DNA from: Bolinopsis microptera
Lineage: Eukaryota > Ctenophora > Tentaculata > Lobata > Bolinopsidae
Direction: 5' to 3'
Assembly (NCBI RefSeq): GCF_026151205.1
Contig: NC_087076.1
Location: 20,950,828 to 21,014,827, forward strand
Length of the DNA: 64,000 bases
Every line of letters begins with the position of its first letter. Position 1 is the first letter of the stretch. This document shows, in pieces, positions 11,276 through 22,600 of this stretch. Below the pieces are notes generated by a model. That model saw only the letters and a list, made by a program, of their open reading frames with translations, made no database searches and was not told the DNA's origin. Position numbers and translations under genes: made by a program.

Positions 11276-11939
11276 CAATCAGCACATTTAAACCTCTACA
11301 GCACGGTTTCACAAAACTGTCCTAATCAATGCAGGCTATGGTCAACGACCTAATTATTCAATTAATTACTCAACTTCAAAGGATAATGGGACATGTCAGG
11401 CAAATCCTGAGAGGTAGAGTAAATTCGCCGAACTTGTTTGCTAATTGTTTAACGGCTGGTCAGTGGTACCATGTGATTGATACGCAAGTAGCTTGTGCAC
11501 GATATTCTCCCCAATACTCAATATGACACTGAACAACTCATTAGAAACTGAGACTTTTGCGAATGTAGGGATCAGGTTCATGCTAATTAAAAAGTGAAGT
11601 TATGTTAAATCTCTCGGCTAATCGCAGAGGACAGAAAAGCTATACAAGTTTTAATAGGACTCAAGAAGAAATGGCAGGGAATGCTCAATACATTCCGGAT
11701 TTTGTACAGTTTTTACCTTCGGTCCCTATATATAGGCCAAGGTGTATACTAAATAAGTATTACCAATACGACAGAGTATAAAGTAAGCGATCAATTACTA
11801 ACGCAACAACAAAAGCAAAACGAAAAATTATGAACTGATTCCAAGATGGCCGACAGAAGTCGGAACTAAGGTTGTACCTGATGCACCGACACCACTCACC
11901 TCTCCACACATCCGCTTCACTGTCAGTTGCAGTTGGACT
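11276..11939. other. Non-coding stretch between two LINE fragments
   Basis: I see no supported gene, tandem repeat or splice-bounded exon. Confidence 0.4.
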
Positions 11940-12450
11940 ACTGGCATTCAAACCCTGCCCCTGGATGTACATGACACATCGGATTGTGGGGGAACGAAAA
12001 AGCAGATGAGCTGGCCAAGCTTGGTACAATCAGTGAATCCACTTTGAAGTATCCAATTCAACAATCCTACATCAAACGTCAAATCGACAACAAAGTCAAC
12101 AGACTGAATCAGGAAACTTGGTTAACTGACGGTCCCAGACACATTAAACTGACACTCGGCCACAAGCACGCCAACATCATCAAAAACTACACTCCGCAAC
12201 AACAGACAAGATTACAGAACTGCAGTTCACCTCATCACGGGTCACTGCAGCTTAAACAAACACCTTCACACCACTTGCAAATCAAACACTGGTGCTTGTC
12301 CTATGTGCGGCGAGGAAACTGTCTCATACTTTCTTGGATAGTGTCCGGCTATTGCCCAAATTAGAGGTCAATATTTTTTACAGTTAAAGCTTAATAAAGA
12401 AGCAGACTCGGAGAAATATGTGTCATGAAGTTAGTGAGGTATTTTCACAA
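11940..12450 (+). pseudogene. LINE RNase H domain and C-terminal zinc-knuckle fragment, broken
   Basis: GNEKADELAKLG is the C-terminal signature of the RNase H domain in Jockey/I-type LINEs. The preceding VPGHSGI-like segment is frameshifted. After a frame change near 12,210 the sequence reads AVHLITGHCSLNKHL and CPMCGEETVSYFLG, then a stop, then CPAIAQIRGQYF. That is the usual C-terminal CxxC knuckle region. At least one frameshift and one stop make it defective. Its RNase H tail distinguishes it from the 10.5-11.3 kb element. Confidence 0.75.
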
Positions 12451-12969
12451 ATTAAAATACGGCATGCTTAGGTGCTGTTTGCGTTCCTATAATGTCAGAC
12501 GGCAGGATTAAACAGGATTAAACAAGTAAACATTAAGCACTAGTTTCTCTTGGAAATGTAAGTGTCGTCACTCGTCCATCAGAAATAGGTAAAAGAGAAA
12601 GAACAAAAAACGATGCAACAGGCAAAAGCAAACCAGGCGACGGAAAATAAAAAATTAGAGTTTTCGTAACAACAATCTAACCCGAATTCTCAAAAGATGA
12701 GACAGTAGTCACCAAGGAAACAGGCAACGTCTGCGGAGTAAATCTAATTATTGCATCTAAAGTGCGCGGCTTAGTGTTACAAAAATTAAGCAGTTTGGAA
12801 CAAAATTACAAGTTTTCAGTTTACAAAAATATTGAAACATTTCAATTTTTGTTTGCATGAAGGTTCCAATGACTTAATAAAGTCGTTTAGAAAATAAAAA
12901 TACTACAAAGATACCAAGTAAACTCACAAATATTGCAACTTGGTTAAAAACAATGCATTTAAATGTTTT
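12451..12969. other. Non-coding AT-rich stretch
   Basis: I see no gene, tandem array or long inverted repeat. Confidence 0.4.
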
Positions 12970-13247
12970 GGTGGCGCGCGCGCGCCATCTCAGTCAACTA
13001 CCCCGGCCATATTTGGTCAAATAGGATAATAAGGACGCAGAATATGCGTCCCTCTAAAAAGTCCGATTCCCTTCATGGTATGCCCCTTTTTCCGCCTTCG
13101 GCGGCGCGCGCTTCGCGCGAAAAGTGGCATGCAACGTATGTCAAGGCGCGCGCTACTTCGTAGCTCGTGCCATTTCGAGAAGAAAGCAGCGCGCGCTACT
13201 TCATACTTCGACGAAATTTAGACGAGTACATCCGTCAAATCGTGGAT
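12970..13247 (+). repeat. GC-rich family B repeat running into the gap
   Basis: GCGCGCGCGCGCC-like runs are followed by the hairpin-rich CCGCCTTCGGCGG and two GCGCGCTACTTCGTAG-type segments matching 3,449-3,600. Hairpin-rich GC sequence directly before the Ns could explain why the assembly broke here. Confidence 0.55.
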
Positions 13248-13347
13248 NNNNNNNNNNNNNNNNNNNNNNNNNNNNNNNNNNNNNNNNNNNNNNNNNNNNN
13301 NNNNNNNNNNNNNNNNNNNNNNNNNNNNNNNNNNNNNNNNNNNNNNN
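13248..13347. other. Assembly gap of 100 N
   Basis: Exactly 100 N, a conventional scaffold spacer; the real distance is unknown. Confidence 0.99.
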
Positions 13348-14257
13348 TTTTTAAAGGACAAATTTGTATTGGTAATCTGAGGACAATTTATTTAGTGCAC
13401 AGGAACAGTATCTACAGTCAGGAACCGTTCATTCCGTTATAACGTTTTACGTTATAGACTAAGAGTTAAAGTCCAATAGTAGTGTTAAGTGTGAGTTTCT
13501 AGCTCGCATGACAACGCAAATAGGATTATGTTTACTGGCATTCGTTTTGATCCCAGCTGTACGGGACGCATTATATGATTTTATGATTTATCCCAAAATA
13601 GTGGTATTTGGTAACGAAATACCCCAGAATGTACCGCATTTTTTCTCTTGATCTCGACAAAACATTCGTTTGTTTTTAAATACCTCAAATTTATCTAAGG
13701 TGCAATGCTAATTTGATTTTGCGTCATTGTGATAGTGTGAGTGCAGGTGTTGGAGGTTACTGCAATAACAACTAGGCATTTTATCAGTTTGACGCATTCT
13801 TCTGACCGCTGACCTGTTCTACTGAGGTAGTGACGTGGTTGTGACGTGGTAGTTGACGTATTCTCCGACGTAGTGTGCTGTGTGTGTACGTACACAACTG
13901 TAATCTGAAGAATCAGGGCTTACAAAAATGGGAATGCATCCTTCAACCGATGACTCAATATCAATACACTATATAGTATATAGATATAATATGTTCATGG
14001 TTAAATATGCGTGCCATAGAAGGTCAAAATGGACTCTGACGTTTACCCGTCACTGAAGGCCCTGCATGGTCCCCCTCTATACTTCTTTGCCTTTACAATT
14101 TCATGACCTTTTACCAATTTGGCGATTAGGGCTGACTACCTCTACCTTGACGGTTACAATATTACCTTTCCATAGGCAGACCTGAAATTAATGCTGTGTG
14201 AAGCTACATTAAGATTACCCTAAAGGTTGTCTTGTAAGCTTGTAGTGTGGAGGGGCT
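13348..14257. other. Non-coding stretch between the gap and the 15-bp satellite
   Basis: I see no convincing exon or structured repeat. Confidence 0.4.
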
Positions 14258-14767
14258 TTGGATAGCTTATATTTGGATAGCTTATATTTGGATAGCTTAT
14301 ATTTGGATAGCTTATATTTGGATAGCTTATATTTGGATAGCTTATATTTGGATAGCTTATATTTGGATAGCTTATATTTGGATAGCTTATATTTGGATAG
14401 CTTATATTTGGATAGCTTATATTTGGATAGCTTATATTTGGATAGCTTATATTTGGATAGCTTATATTTGGATAGCTTATATTTGGATAGCTTATATTTG
14501 GATAGCTTATATTTGGATAGCTTATATTTGGATAGCTTATATTTGGATAGCTTATATTTGGATAGCTTATATTTGGATAGCTTATATTGGATAGCTTATA
14601 TTTGGATAGCTTATATTTGGATAGCTTATATTTGGATAGCTTATATTTGGATAGCTTATATTTGGGATAGCTTATATTTGGATAGCTTATATTTGGATAG
14701 CTTATATTTGGATAGCTTATATTTGGATAGCTTATATTTGGATAGCTTATATTTGGATAGGTTATGT
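14258..14767 (+). repeat. 15-bp tandem satellite (GGATAGCTTATATTT)n, about 34 copies
   Basis: The array is almost perfect. One unit near 14,587 lacks a T and one near 14,665 has an extra G, so the frame shifts by -1 and then +1. Two of the three plus frames are open throughout (DSLYL and IAYIW pentapeptides), which creates long but meaningless ORFs. A degenerate unit (GGATAGGTTATGTCC) closes it. A poly-G run lies just downstream at 14,804-14,819. Confidence 0.95.
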
Positions 14768-14819
14768 CCGTTGTCTACTTGTTCAGTAGTTCAGGCTTTT
14801 AATGGGGGGGGGGGGGGGG

Positions 14820-16699
14820 ACTTTCTGATTAATCATTCTTCATTAGATAACGTGCCTTGTAATAATATCTTGAGTTTAGTATTTAACCTCTCAGACAGGT
14901 TAGTATCATGCGATATAAATCATCTTTATACTTCCCGACCATACAAGGAATTCAATTCCCGGTTAACATTTTTTTCGAGTAAATGGTTTCGACAGACTGA
15001 ATCATAAATCTACATTGGATCGTCTCATTCCTCATCTCTTATTCAATTTTCTGGAGATTATTGAAACAATTTCCAATAGCCCGCTAATTTTGTATTATAC
15101 TTGGTGCAAAGGACATAAACTTTGTGTCAGCTAATTGTATTCTAGGCCCCCTATACTTCGTGCTTGTTGGTTTCAACTAAAGAAATGTCGTGGGACCACC
15201 TTCGAAGCTCGACTTATTTGATTGTCAGTGCTGGAGGCTTAGACGTCTGCAGGAGCCTTAGACGTCTACGATCAAGTCGATTAATAATAAGCTGTTACAA
15301 GTCTCTAATTTAATATGTCAACAGCGGATAAGTGGTATTTTTAAGGAAGATATTGGTATAACTGTTAACATATATAAGATACTTTAACATCGGAACAGAG
15401 GGAGCCAGTAACCATGCTACTCTTTGTACCAGGGCCCATTGTGATAATTATTTTTAACTTGTGCTACTTAATTAATTTAGAAATGCTGGTTCTAAAAGAG
15501 TATAACGTCTAGCTCTTTGCTTGTTCCTATTTTAAGTAAAGTACCCTGAGACTGCGAATCAAGAGGCTTATCAAAGGAAAACAGTGATAAAACTTAAATG
15601 AATTAGGATCTGTTTGTGAAGCTGAGTGGTAATAGACCTGAGCCTTGACAATTCCTTTCAAATTAGAAATTAGTGTGTCTTATAAGTACTGAATCCTTAC
15701 AAGATATCGGTTTTGCTAGATAACAAATGATATCGTAGCAAAGTGTAGATATAATTTGCGGCTGATATCAGGTTGAGCCATGCGTCACCTCTCAGTTTTA
15801 TTCGTTGAATTGGAAACGTACCTGTTTTATAGCTGTTACATCCAGTTCCACTTGTTAAATTAGTAATTGTCATACTTCCGGCTTTGTGTGGATTTTCTGA
15901 TACATATTACATAGTTTCAAAAGTTGCACAGAAATATCGGTGAAGGAAACGTTGCATTTCATGTTGAAAGCAACAATGTCTACCGTTCTTTAAATTCTAG
16001 CAAGTACTTTATAGTTCTAAATTTGAGAATTCTTTTAGTCTGAAATTAAATCTTAAAAGAAAGCATATCGGTATCTCCTTTTGACAGCAACTCTCAAGTA
16101 CTTCGTTTGTTGTTCGTCATGTAGAAATGGTGCCAAGTTTAGGATTCAAGAGTGGTCCAGATGGCCCCTCACCGCACCACAAGCCTCACATACAGGCACA
16201 GTTTTATAATGTTTAGTAAGTTAGACACGCCATGATTCTGCTGATCTAATATGATCTAATACTGAGAACTTTGGCTTTATTCTGAGTTTTAAAACCCACA
16301 TTTTAAAGGTTTTCCTTTAAAAAACTACGCCCCACTGGCTCATTCATGTTGCATTATAACCATGTGAAATATATTTATAACGCAAAACTTCAAAACTGTC
16401 GTTGAGGTCATGGCAACAGAAATTTAATTTGAATTTAATTTGAATTTCTAAACCGATTTTTCGATATTTATTAAGTTATAGTCTCGTAGTCTTTCTCTTA
16501 ACCCCGTTATTTAGTGCATTGCTTTCACTCGTTTTGAGTATGACTATAACCATATTAGGTATTAAGGAAACCATTCACGTCACAATTCCTTTAATTTCCT
16601 TTCTCCTTGTATCTATGTGCTGCTTAAACAGTTTATAATGATTTGAGTTACAACATTTATTGTATCACTTCTAACGTTCCCTTTGCCTCTGTTAAGCAG
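14820..16699. other. Stretch upstream of the Rho GEF, with one candidate first exon
   Basis: Mostly AT-rich without a gene. 16,127-16,210 begins with ATG and reads MVPSLGFKSGPDGPSPHHKP, then HIQAQFYN, with donors GTTTAG at 16,211 or GTAAGT at 16,216. It could be an upstream exon of the GEF. Neither donor joins in frame to the best acceptor at 16,700, so the link is unproven. A small AGACGTCT-containing repeat lies at 15,240-15,270. Confidence 0.35.
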
Positions 16700-19600
16700 C
16701 AGTGTTGGTTCACATGATTCCCATGAACAACAGCAGCAAAAGAAAACGACAAGATCCTCCCCGGATAACACAAGATCCCCCCTTCAATTCCGGAGTAGAA
16801 GCCACCTACAAACTAGTCTGGTGGAAGAAAGTGCTGCATGCTATAAACGTGTGTCCCACTACTCTGGGAGAGGAGGGGTCTAAGAAGGTGCTGGCTCGTG
16901 AGAGGGGCGAGGGGTTCAAGTTGGAGCCTCCTGCTCCTATTGACTGTGACGTTTTCTACAACTTCATGCTCTCTGATACTAAGTTCGCTGCGGATAATGT
17001 CACCTCCTCGCTGCCTTTCCACCAGGTTTATTACTCAATGGAATATTGTATTATCTATAACTTTTAAATTTAGAAAAATTATAAGATACCTTAAGAGAGA
17101 TCAAATTGTCGTGTTATTTAGTTAGCAGGCTAAGAGTGAATGCGTATTTAACACGTACAGTTTCTACAAAAGAAGGGAAAGGAGGGGGTATGTCATACTT
17201 ATGCAAATGAAGAGTCGCGGTTTTCCGCGGTTGTATGAATATTATAATAAGCGACTCCTTCAAATGCTCACATAGTTATTCGTGAAGATAATAATACTTA
17301 ATTTTGCGTACGAAGAGGGAGGGAATCCGCAATGAATATTTCAAATTGTGGCTTACACAATCACTGAAGTATTCTAAAATAAAAACATTTTAAAAATCTG
17401 CGACATAAATTTTCATGTATAGGCTTCATGTGGCTTACACGACCTATTTTAGTATTTTAAATATTTAATTACCTTTCCTGACAACTAATGATGAACAGAT
17501 ATCAGGCCCTCGTCTCTGTGATTGTAAGATTTGATATTTTTACCCGCAACCTTTCACCGCAAGTATATAATATTCCGCCTTGTTGTATACAATAAATGAG
17601 CTTGTTCTCTGAAATGCAAAATTCTAGCAAAAAAAACATTTGTCGACGGAGTTTATTGTTTGTTCCGTCCAAATTTCTGCTCATTCTCAAGCTGTTGAAA
17701 AGATTTCAGCAAGTTTTGTGTAAGACCATGTAATTGTGCAGTCTGCAGCCTATGTGCCGTTTCAAACAACCTTTCAATAATACTTCTCCGTGAATTCCAA
17801 TGCAGCCATACCGATCTGTCGCCTGTGTCGTTAAATAACGTGCGTTTGGAAAGTTATGTCTATCAACAAATTACAAAAGAAACTATTCAAGACAGCATTG
17901 AATTCAATGAGAGTTATCAATGCACATAAATATTAATGATATGCCCTTAATTGATCTAAATAAGAGAGAACCGGTCAATATAAGAAGATTCTGGACATCA
18001 TGACCTTGCACGTGCCAGACATGTATACCAGAGTAATAGTTTGATAATATAAAGTTCAATCTTTCATTGCCTCCACATAATAATTCTCTCTCTCTGCCTG
18101 TTTAAAGTTGAGCTGGAAGTCCAGGTGAACTCCTGAATTATTTGTCAGCCTCACACTAAGAGTCGGCCTCATACTAAAACTAAGCCGTTTAAAGCATGAA
18201 GGAAACCAAGCTTTTATTCGGTGTTGTACGCTTTACTTGGTCCACATTCTTGACTTACTTTTTTTCATTATCTAATTACTACAGGTGCACTTAATCAGTT
18301 GTAATTAGTGTTGCAATTATTAATTAAGACAATGAATACTTCTACACCTCCGCTTATAACGTTCATTTACTGAAAAAATCATGCCTTAATAATGACTGGA
18401 GCTCCAGTCATTATTAACGACTCGTATTAAACTGCACATGGAGCATATTAGAAGCTTCTACAAAGCAAAAAAACGAGAAGCCAGGGTATCATGTAACCAT
18501 TGATAATGTATAACTTTCCAAAGCTTTAGTCTTATTTGTGTGCCCAGTTATGCAGCACTGCTAGAATTGTGTCGGTTCGTTTGGTGTGAGAGAGAGAGGG
18601 AGAGGGGGATTGTAAACACAGATCCTTACTCCTTACACATAAACCCCTTGATTGGATGTGATGCGTTTGTCCTGGGATCGAAGACCCTCCGATATTTTGG
18701 TTTGTGAGTTTTTGGAGTTTCCGTGGTGTTTTTATTGTTGTAGCCTGCTGCACACACACTGCACGTACACTGTGAGGTGTTGTGCCAACAAATAACCGTT
18801 TAGATGTAAACCATTTGTTAATAGAAGGGATCATTGAGATTGTGAACTGTACTACATCTCACAGCATTACCTTTCTTGTAATATTTCTTTATTCTGTCGT
18901 CATGATAACAACAGTATCTTTCTTTATTCCGTCGTCATGATAACAATATTATCTTTAATCTTTCTTTATTCTGTCGTCATGATGACAACTATTTCTTTTT
19001 CCTTGCGTTGTACCGATTATAATATTGCGAATTTCTAGGTTATTTCACCCTTTTATTGTTGTAGCCTACGCACCGTCAGGCTTTGTGCGAAACAACAACG
19101 GTGGAGTGTGTAGACATGTACATTATCAATACTTTACTAAGATCAATACTATCATAACATTTCCTTAACCCTTCATACTGCGGTCATGAAGACAACCTAA
19201 TTCCTTTGACCATTTTATTTCTCTAGTCATGGCGACAACCTTTTAAGCTTACTCTATACTGTAGTCATGACGACAACCTTTTATCCTTACTATATACTGT
19301 AGTCATGACGACAACCTTTTATCCTTACTCTATACTGTAGTCATGGCGACAACCTTTTATCCTTACTCTATACTGTAGTCATGACGACAACCTTTTATAC
19401 TTACTCTATACTGTAGTCATGATGACACTCCTTATCTTTCTGTCATCATCATGACAGTCCTTACCTTTATGGTAGTCATGAAGACGCTGATTTCTGTTAG
19501 ATTTGTCATCACTTACGTTAAACTTGGTTTCAGGAAGAAAACGAGGACGACGTTGGTTCCGATTCTGAGAATCTAGAGGTTTCCTGTCCTGTGGAACCTG

Positions 19601-22600
19601 AGGAGGCAGGCTATCAGTACAGACGTTAGTTCTTCTTATCACGACAAATTTACTTCTGTATTTCAATAATATGTAGTTGTAGCTTCATTTTTACGATGTT
19701 AGCGTCACTTCACTTTGAAATTACACTTCGTTTTGTCAGATTCGTCTCTTTGAATTTGCGTAGACTGTGTGTGATATAATGCTTGCAGCATTTTTTCAAA
19801 TATCTCCCTCACACTGTATATCCTACATACCTAACAAACAAAGCTAATTTTTCTAACACTATTTTAATTCTCGGATTATTATGAAGTGTAAACTGTATTG
19901 CACAAATAAGTGATATAATGATATTTACTATCAGCAACTAACGCATGATTTAATACTTTAATTCTACAAATTGATGACATGACAACGTAATTACCAGAGA
20001 CTAGGCCTATACGATTTAACATGAAATATTGACTTATATAAGTTAAGAACTATTATACTAATTGATCGCTTCCGTTTGAGCTTTTCAGTAAATATTTTAG
20101 CGCCTTTTTTTCCCCGGAGTGTTTGGAACGTGATACAGTAAATTTTTAGATAATATTAAGAGACAAGCAGCTAGCACATCATCCCTCCTAAATATTTAGA
20201 CAATTATATCTGGGTATTTATTTTACCGCAGAATGCACTTTTTCTGTCACTCTAACGTCACAGTATTAACATTTAACCCCAACTATCACACAAACGTCAC
20301 AAACCCCAATTGATCATGAATTTCAAGATATCATGTCCTAATGATATGCATAATATGGTGATCATTTTATCATGGTTATGATCCAAATAATTTACCCCGA
20401 TTTATTTCAGTGCGGAATCAAGATGACGTGTGTCAGGAACCTGATGGCAACATCCAGAGTAAGTCAGAACTGTCATCTATTATTATTTAGTTTAATTTGT
20501 AGGGACGGAGAATTAGAGTTAAGGAGTTAAACAGTTAAGAACTGTCGTATAATTTATGTCTCTCGCATAAATGCGATTAGATTTGTTTTATATATTATAT
20601 ATAATATATTATATATATTTTATATATATATATATATTAGTGCGATTTAATATTTAAAATTTAAATAACTATAAACCACAACAAATACTTGGAAATTTGG
20701 AATCCGATACTGGCCTCAGTCTTTGCATATTTTGCGTTGCATGATCAGGCTTTCACGACGAAAGTATGAAGCTTCTTGGAAATTTAGCACTCAATTACAG
20801 GTACTTGGAGTACCAATCACCAGATATTCCAAGTAATTTAAGTTATTAGAATTAGCCAAATAAAGGCTAAACATAGTAGAAGACCCACATACGGTAATCA
20901 CTAATCGTACACATATTTGTTAAGTAACGTAGAAGATTAGAACCTTTCTAGAAACAGTAAAACTAAATTACACATAAATCCCTTACTCCTTCATAAATAG
21001 AAACACTAAAACCTCTCTATACCTCGCCGCTCCATACATTGGATCTTATTTCGCCGTTCTCCTCCCAATCTGTAGCACCTGTTTGGCCAATCATGTGATT
21101 CATCAGAGCTCACTTCTTGTTCAAGTAACGCGACCAAATTTTGGTCATTTTGACGAAAATGTGAACGAACCGACACCGAGTTTATTTGACGATTTAGCTA
21201 TTAAAACATGGGAGTTTTATTAAATAAAATTGAATTATCCATCATTGCTGAATATGTCATAGACATTTCCATTTAGACAATAGACATACCTGTATGTCTA
21301 ATGTCTGTCTAGTTTTTTTTTTCTCTTAAAAGGTTAGGCTTCTGACAAAATAGTAGATATAGGAATATAGGGACCACACTGCAGACTAATGGTCGACAAA
21401 GAATAGTCTATTTGTGTGTCTGATAATAGATATTATGTTTTAATGATCATATCAGTAATGATGATATGAGTAATGATTATATCCCTACAAAGCTATAACA
21501 TATCTAGTAATGATCACATCCCTACAGGTGTATTGTCAAGTTTGCAGTCCCGGAGGGGTGCAGTACACACAGCAGTTATCATTGCAGATCCTAAGGACAA
21601 ATTCAAGATGCCATTCTTCTCCAAGCGGAAGAATGTGAGTTTAATATAGCCGCGTGCTGCAGGGAGCTATAACTAGTGCAGGGAGCTACTAGTCATGGTC
21701 CGGATTGTGTTGAAAAAACTCCCGGGGTTTAAAAAAAAATAAAAAATTTTTTTTTAAACCCCCAAAAAATCCTTTTCCTTATAAAAAAAAAAAACCCCTA
21801 AAACCCCTTTTTTATTTCCCCCCCTCCATAAAAGGCCCCCCTTTTTTTCCCCTTTTTCCCCCCCCAAGTACCCTTGGGTTTTTTCCAACAAATTTGGTTT
21901 TTTGACCCCCCTTTTTTTTAAAAAACGGGGCCTAAAATTTTTTTTTTCCATTTTGAGAAAAAGGGGGAAAAAAAAAAAAACCAATTTTTTTGAAATTTTA
22001 ATTCATGGGGGTTTTTAAAAATTAAATAAAAATTTTTAAAAATTTTTTTTTTTCCCCAAAGGGGGGGCCCCCCCCAAAATTTTTTTAAAAAAAGACCCCC
22101 CCTTTAAAGTAAGCCCCCCCCCTTTTGTTTTTTTTTTTTTTTTAAAAAAAGGGTTTTTTTTGAAAAAAAAAATGATTAAAGGAATAAAAGGGGCCAAACC
22201 CGCAAAAGGGGGGGCCCCCAAAAAATAGTTTTTTATTTTTTGGGGTTTCCCCCCCCAAAAAAAATTAAAAATTTTTTAATTCCGTTTGAAAAAAAATAAA
22301 TTTAAATTTTTTTAACCCCCCCAAAAAAAAATTTTTAACCCTTAGGCCAAACCCCCCAGGGGGGGTTTTTGGGGGGGGGGGGTTAAAACCCAAAAGGTTT
22401 TTAAAAATTTTTTGTCCCCAAAGGAAAATTTTTCCCAGGCCCCCTTTTTTTTTAAGCGGAAAAATGTGTTTTTAAAATTTCCCCGCTTTTAAAAACTTAT
22501 AACTAGGAGGGAAAAATTTGTTTAAGGGGCCCCCAAATTTTTTTTTAAAAAAAATCCCGGGTTTTTCCCTTTGGGCGGGAGGGGGTTTTTCACGCCCCCC

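Noticed and set aside
14258..15007. Long ORF of 249 codons over the 15-bp satellite
   Set aside because: It is an accident of a repeat length divisible by three with no stop in two frames; the peptide is a pure pentamer polymer.
16127..16215. Confirmed first exon of the Rho GEF
   Set aside because: It looks coding and has a donor, but neither possible donor phase fits the best acceptor of the next exon, so it is kept only as a candidate.
21754..22221. Lys/Gly/Phe-rich ORFs
   Set aside because: They fall in the homopolymer-block region judged to be corrupted sequence.
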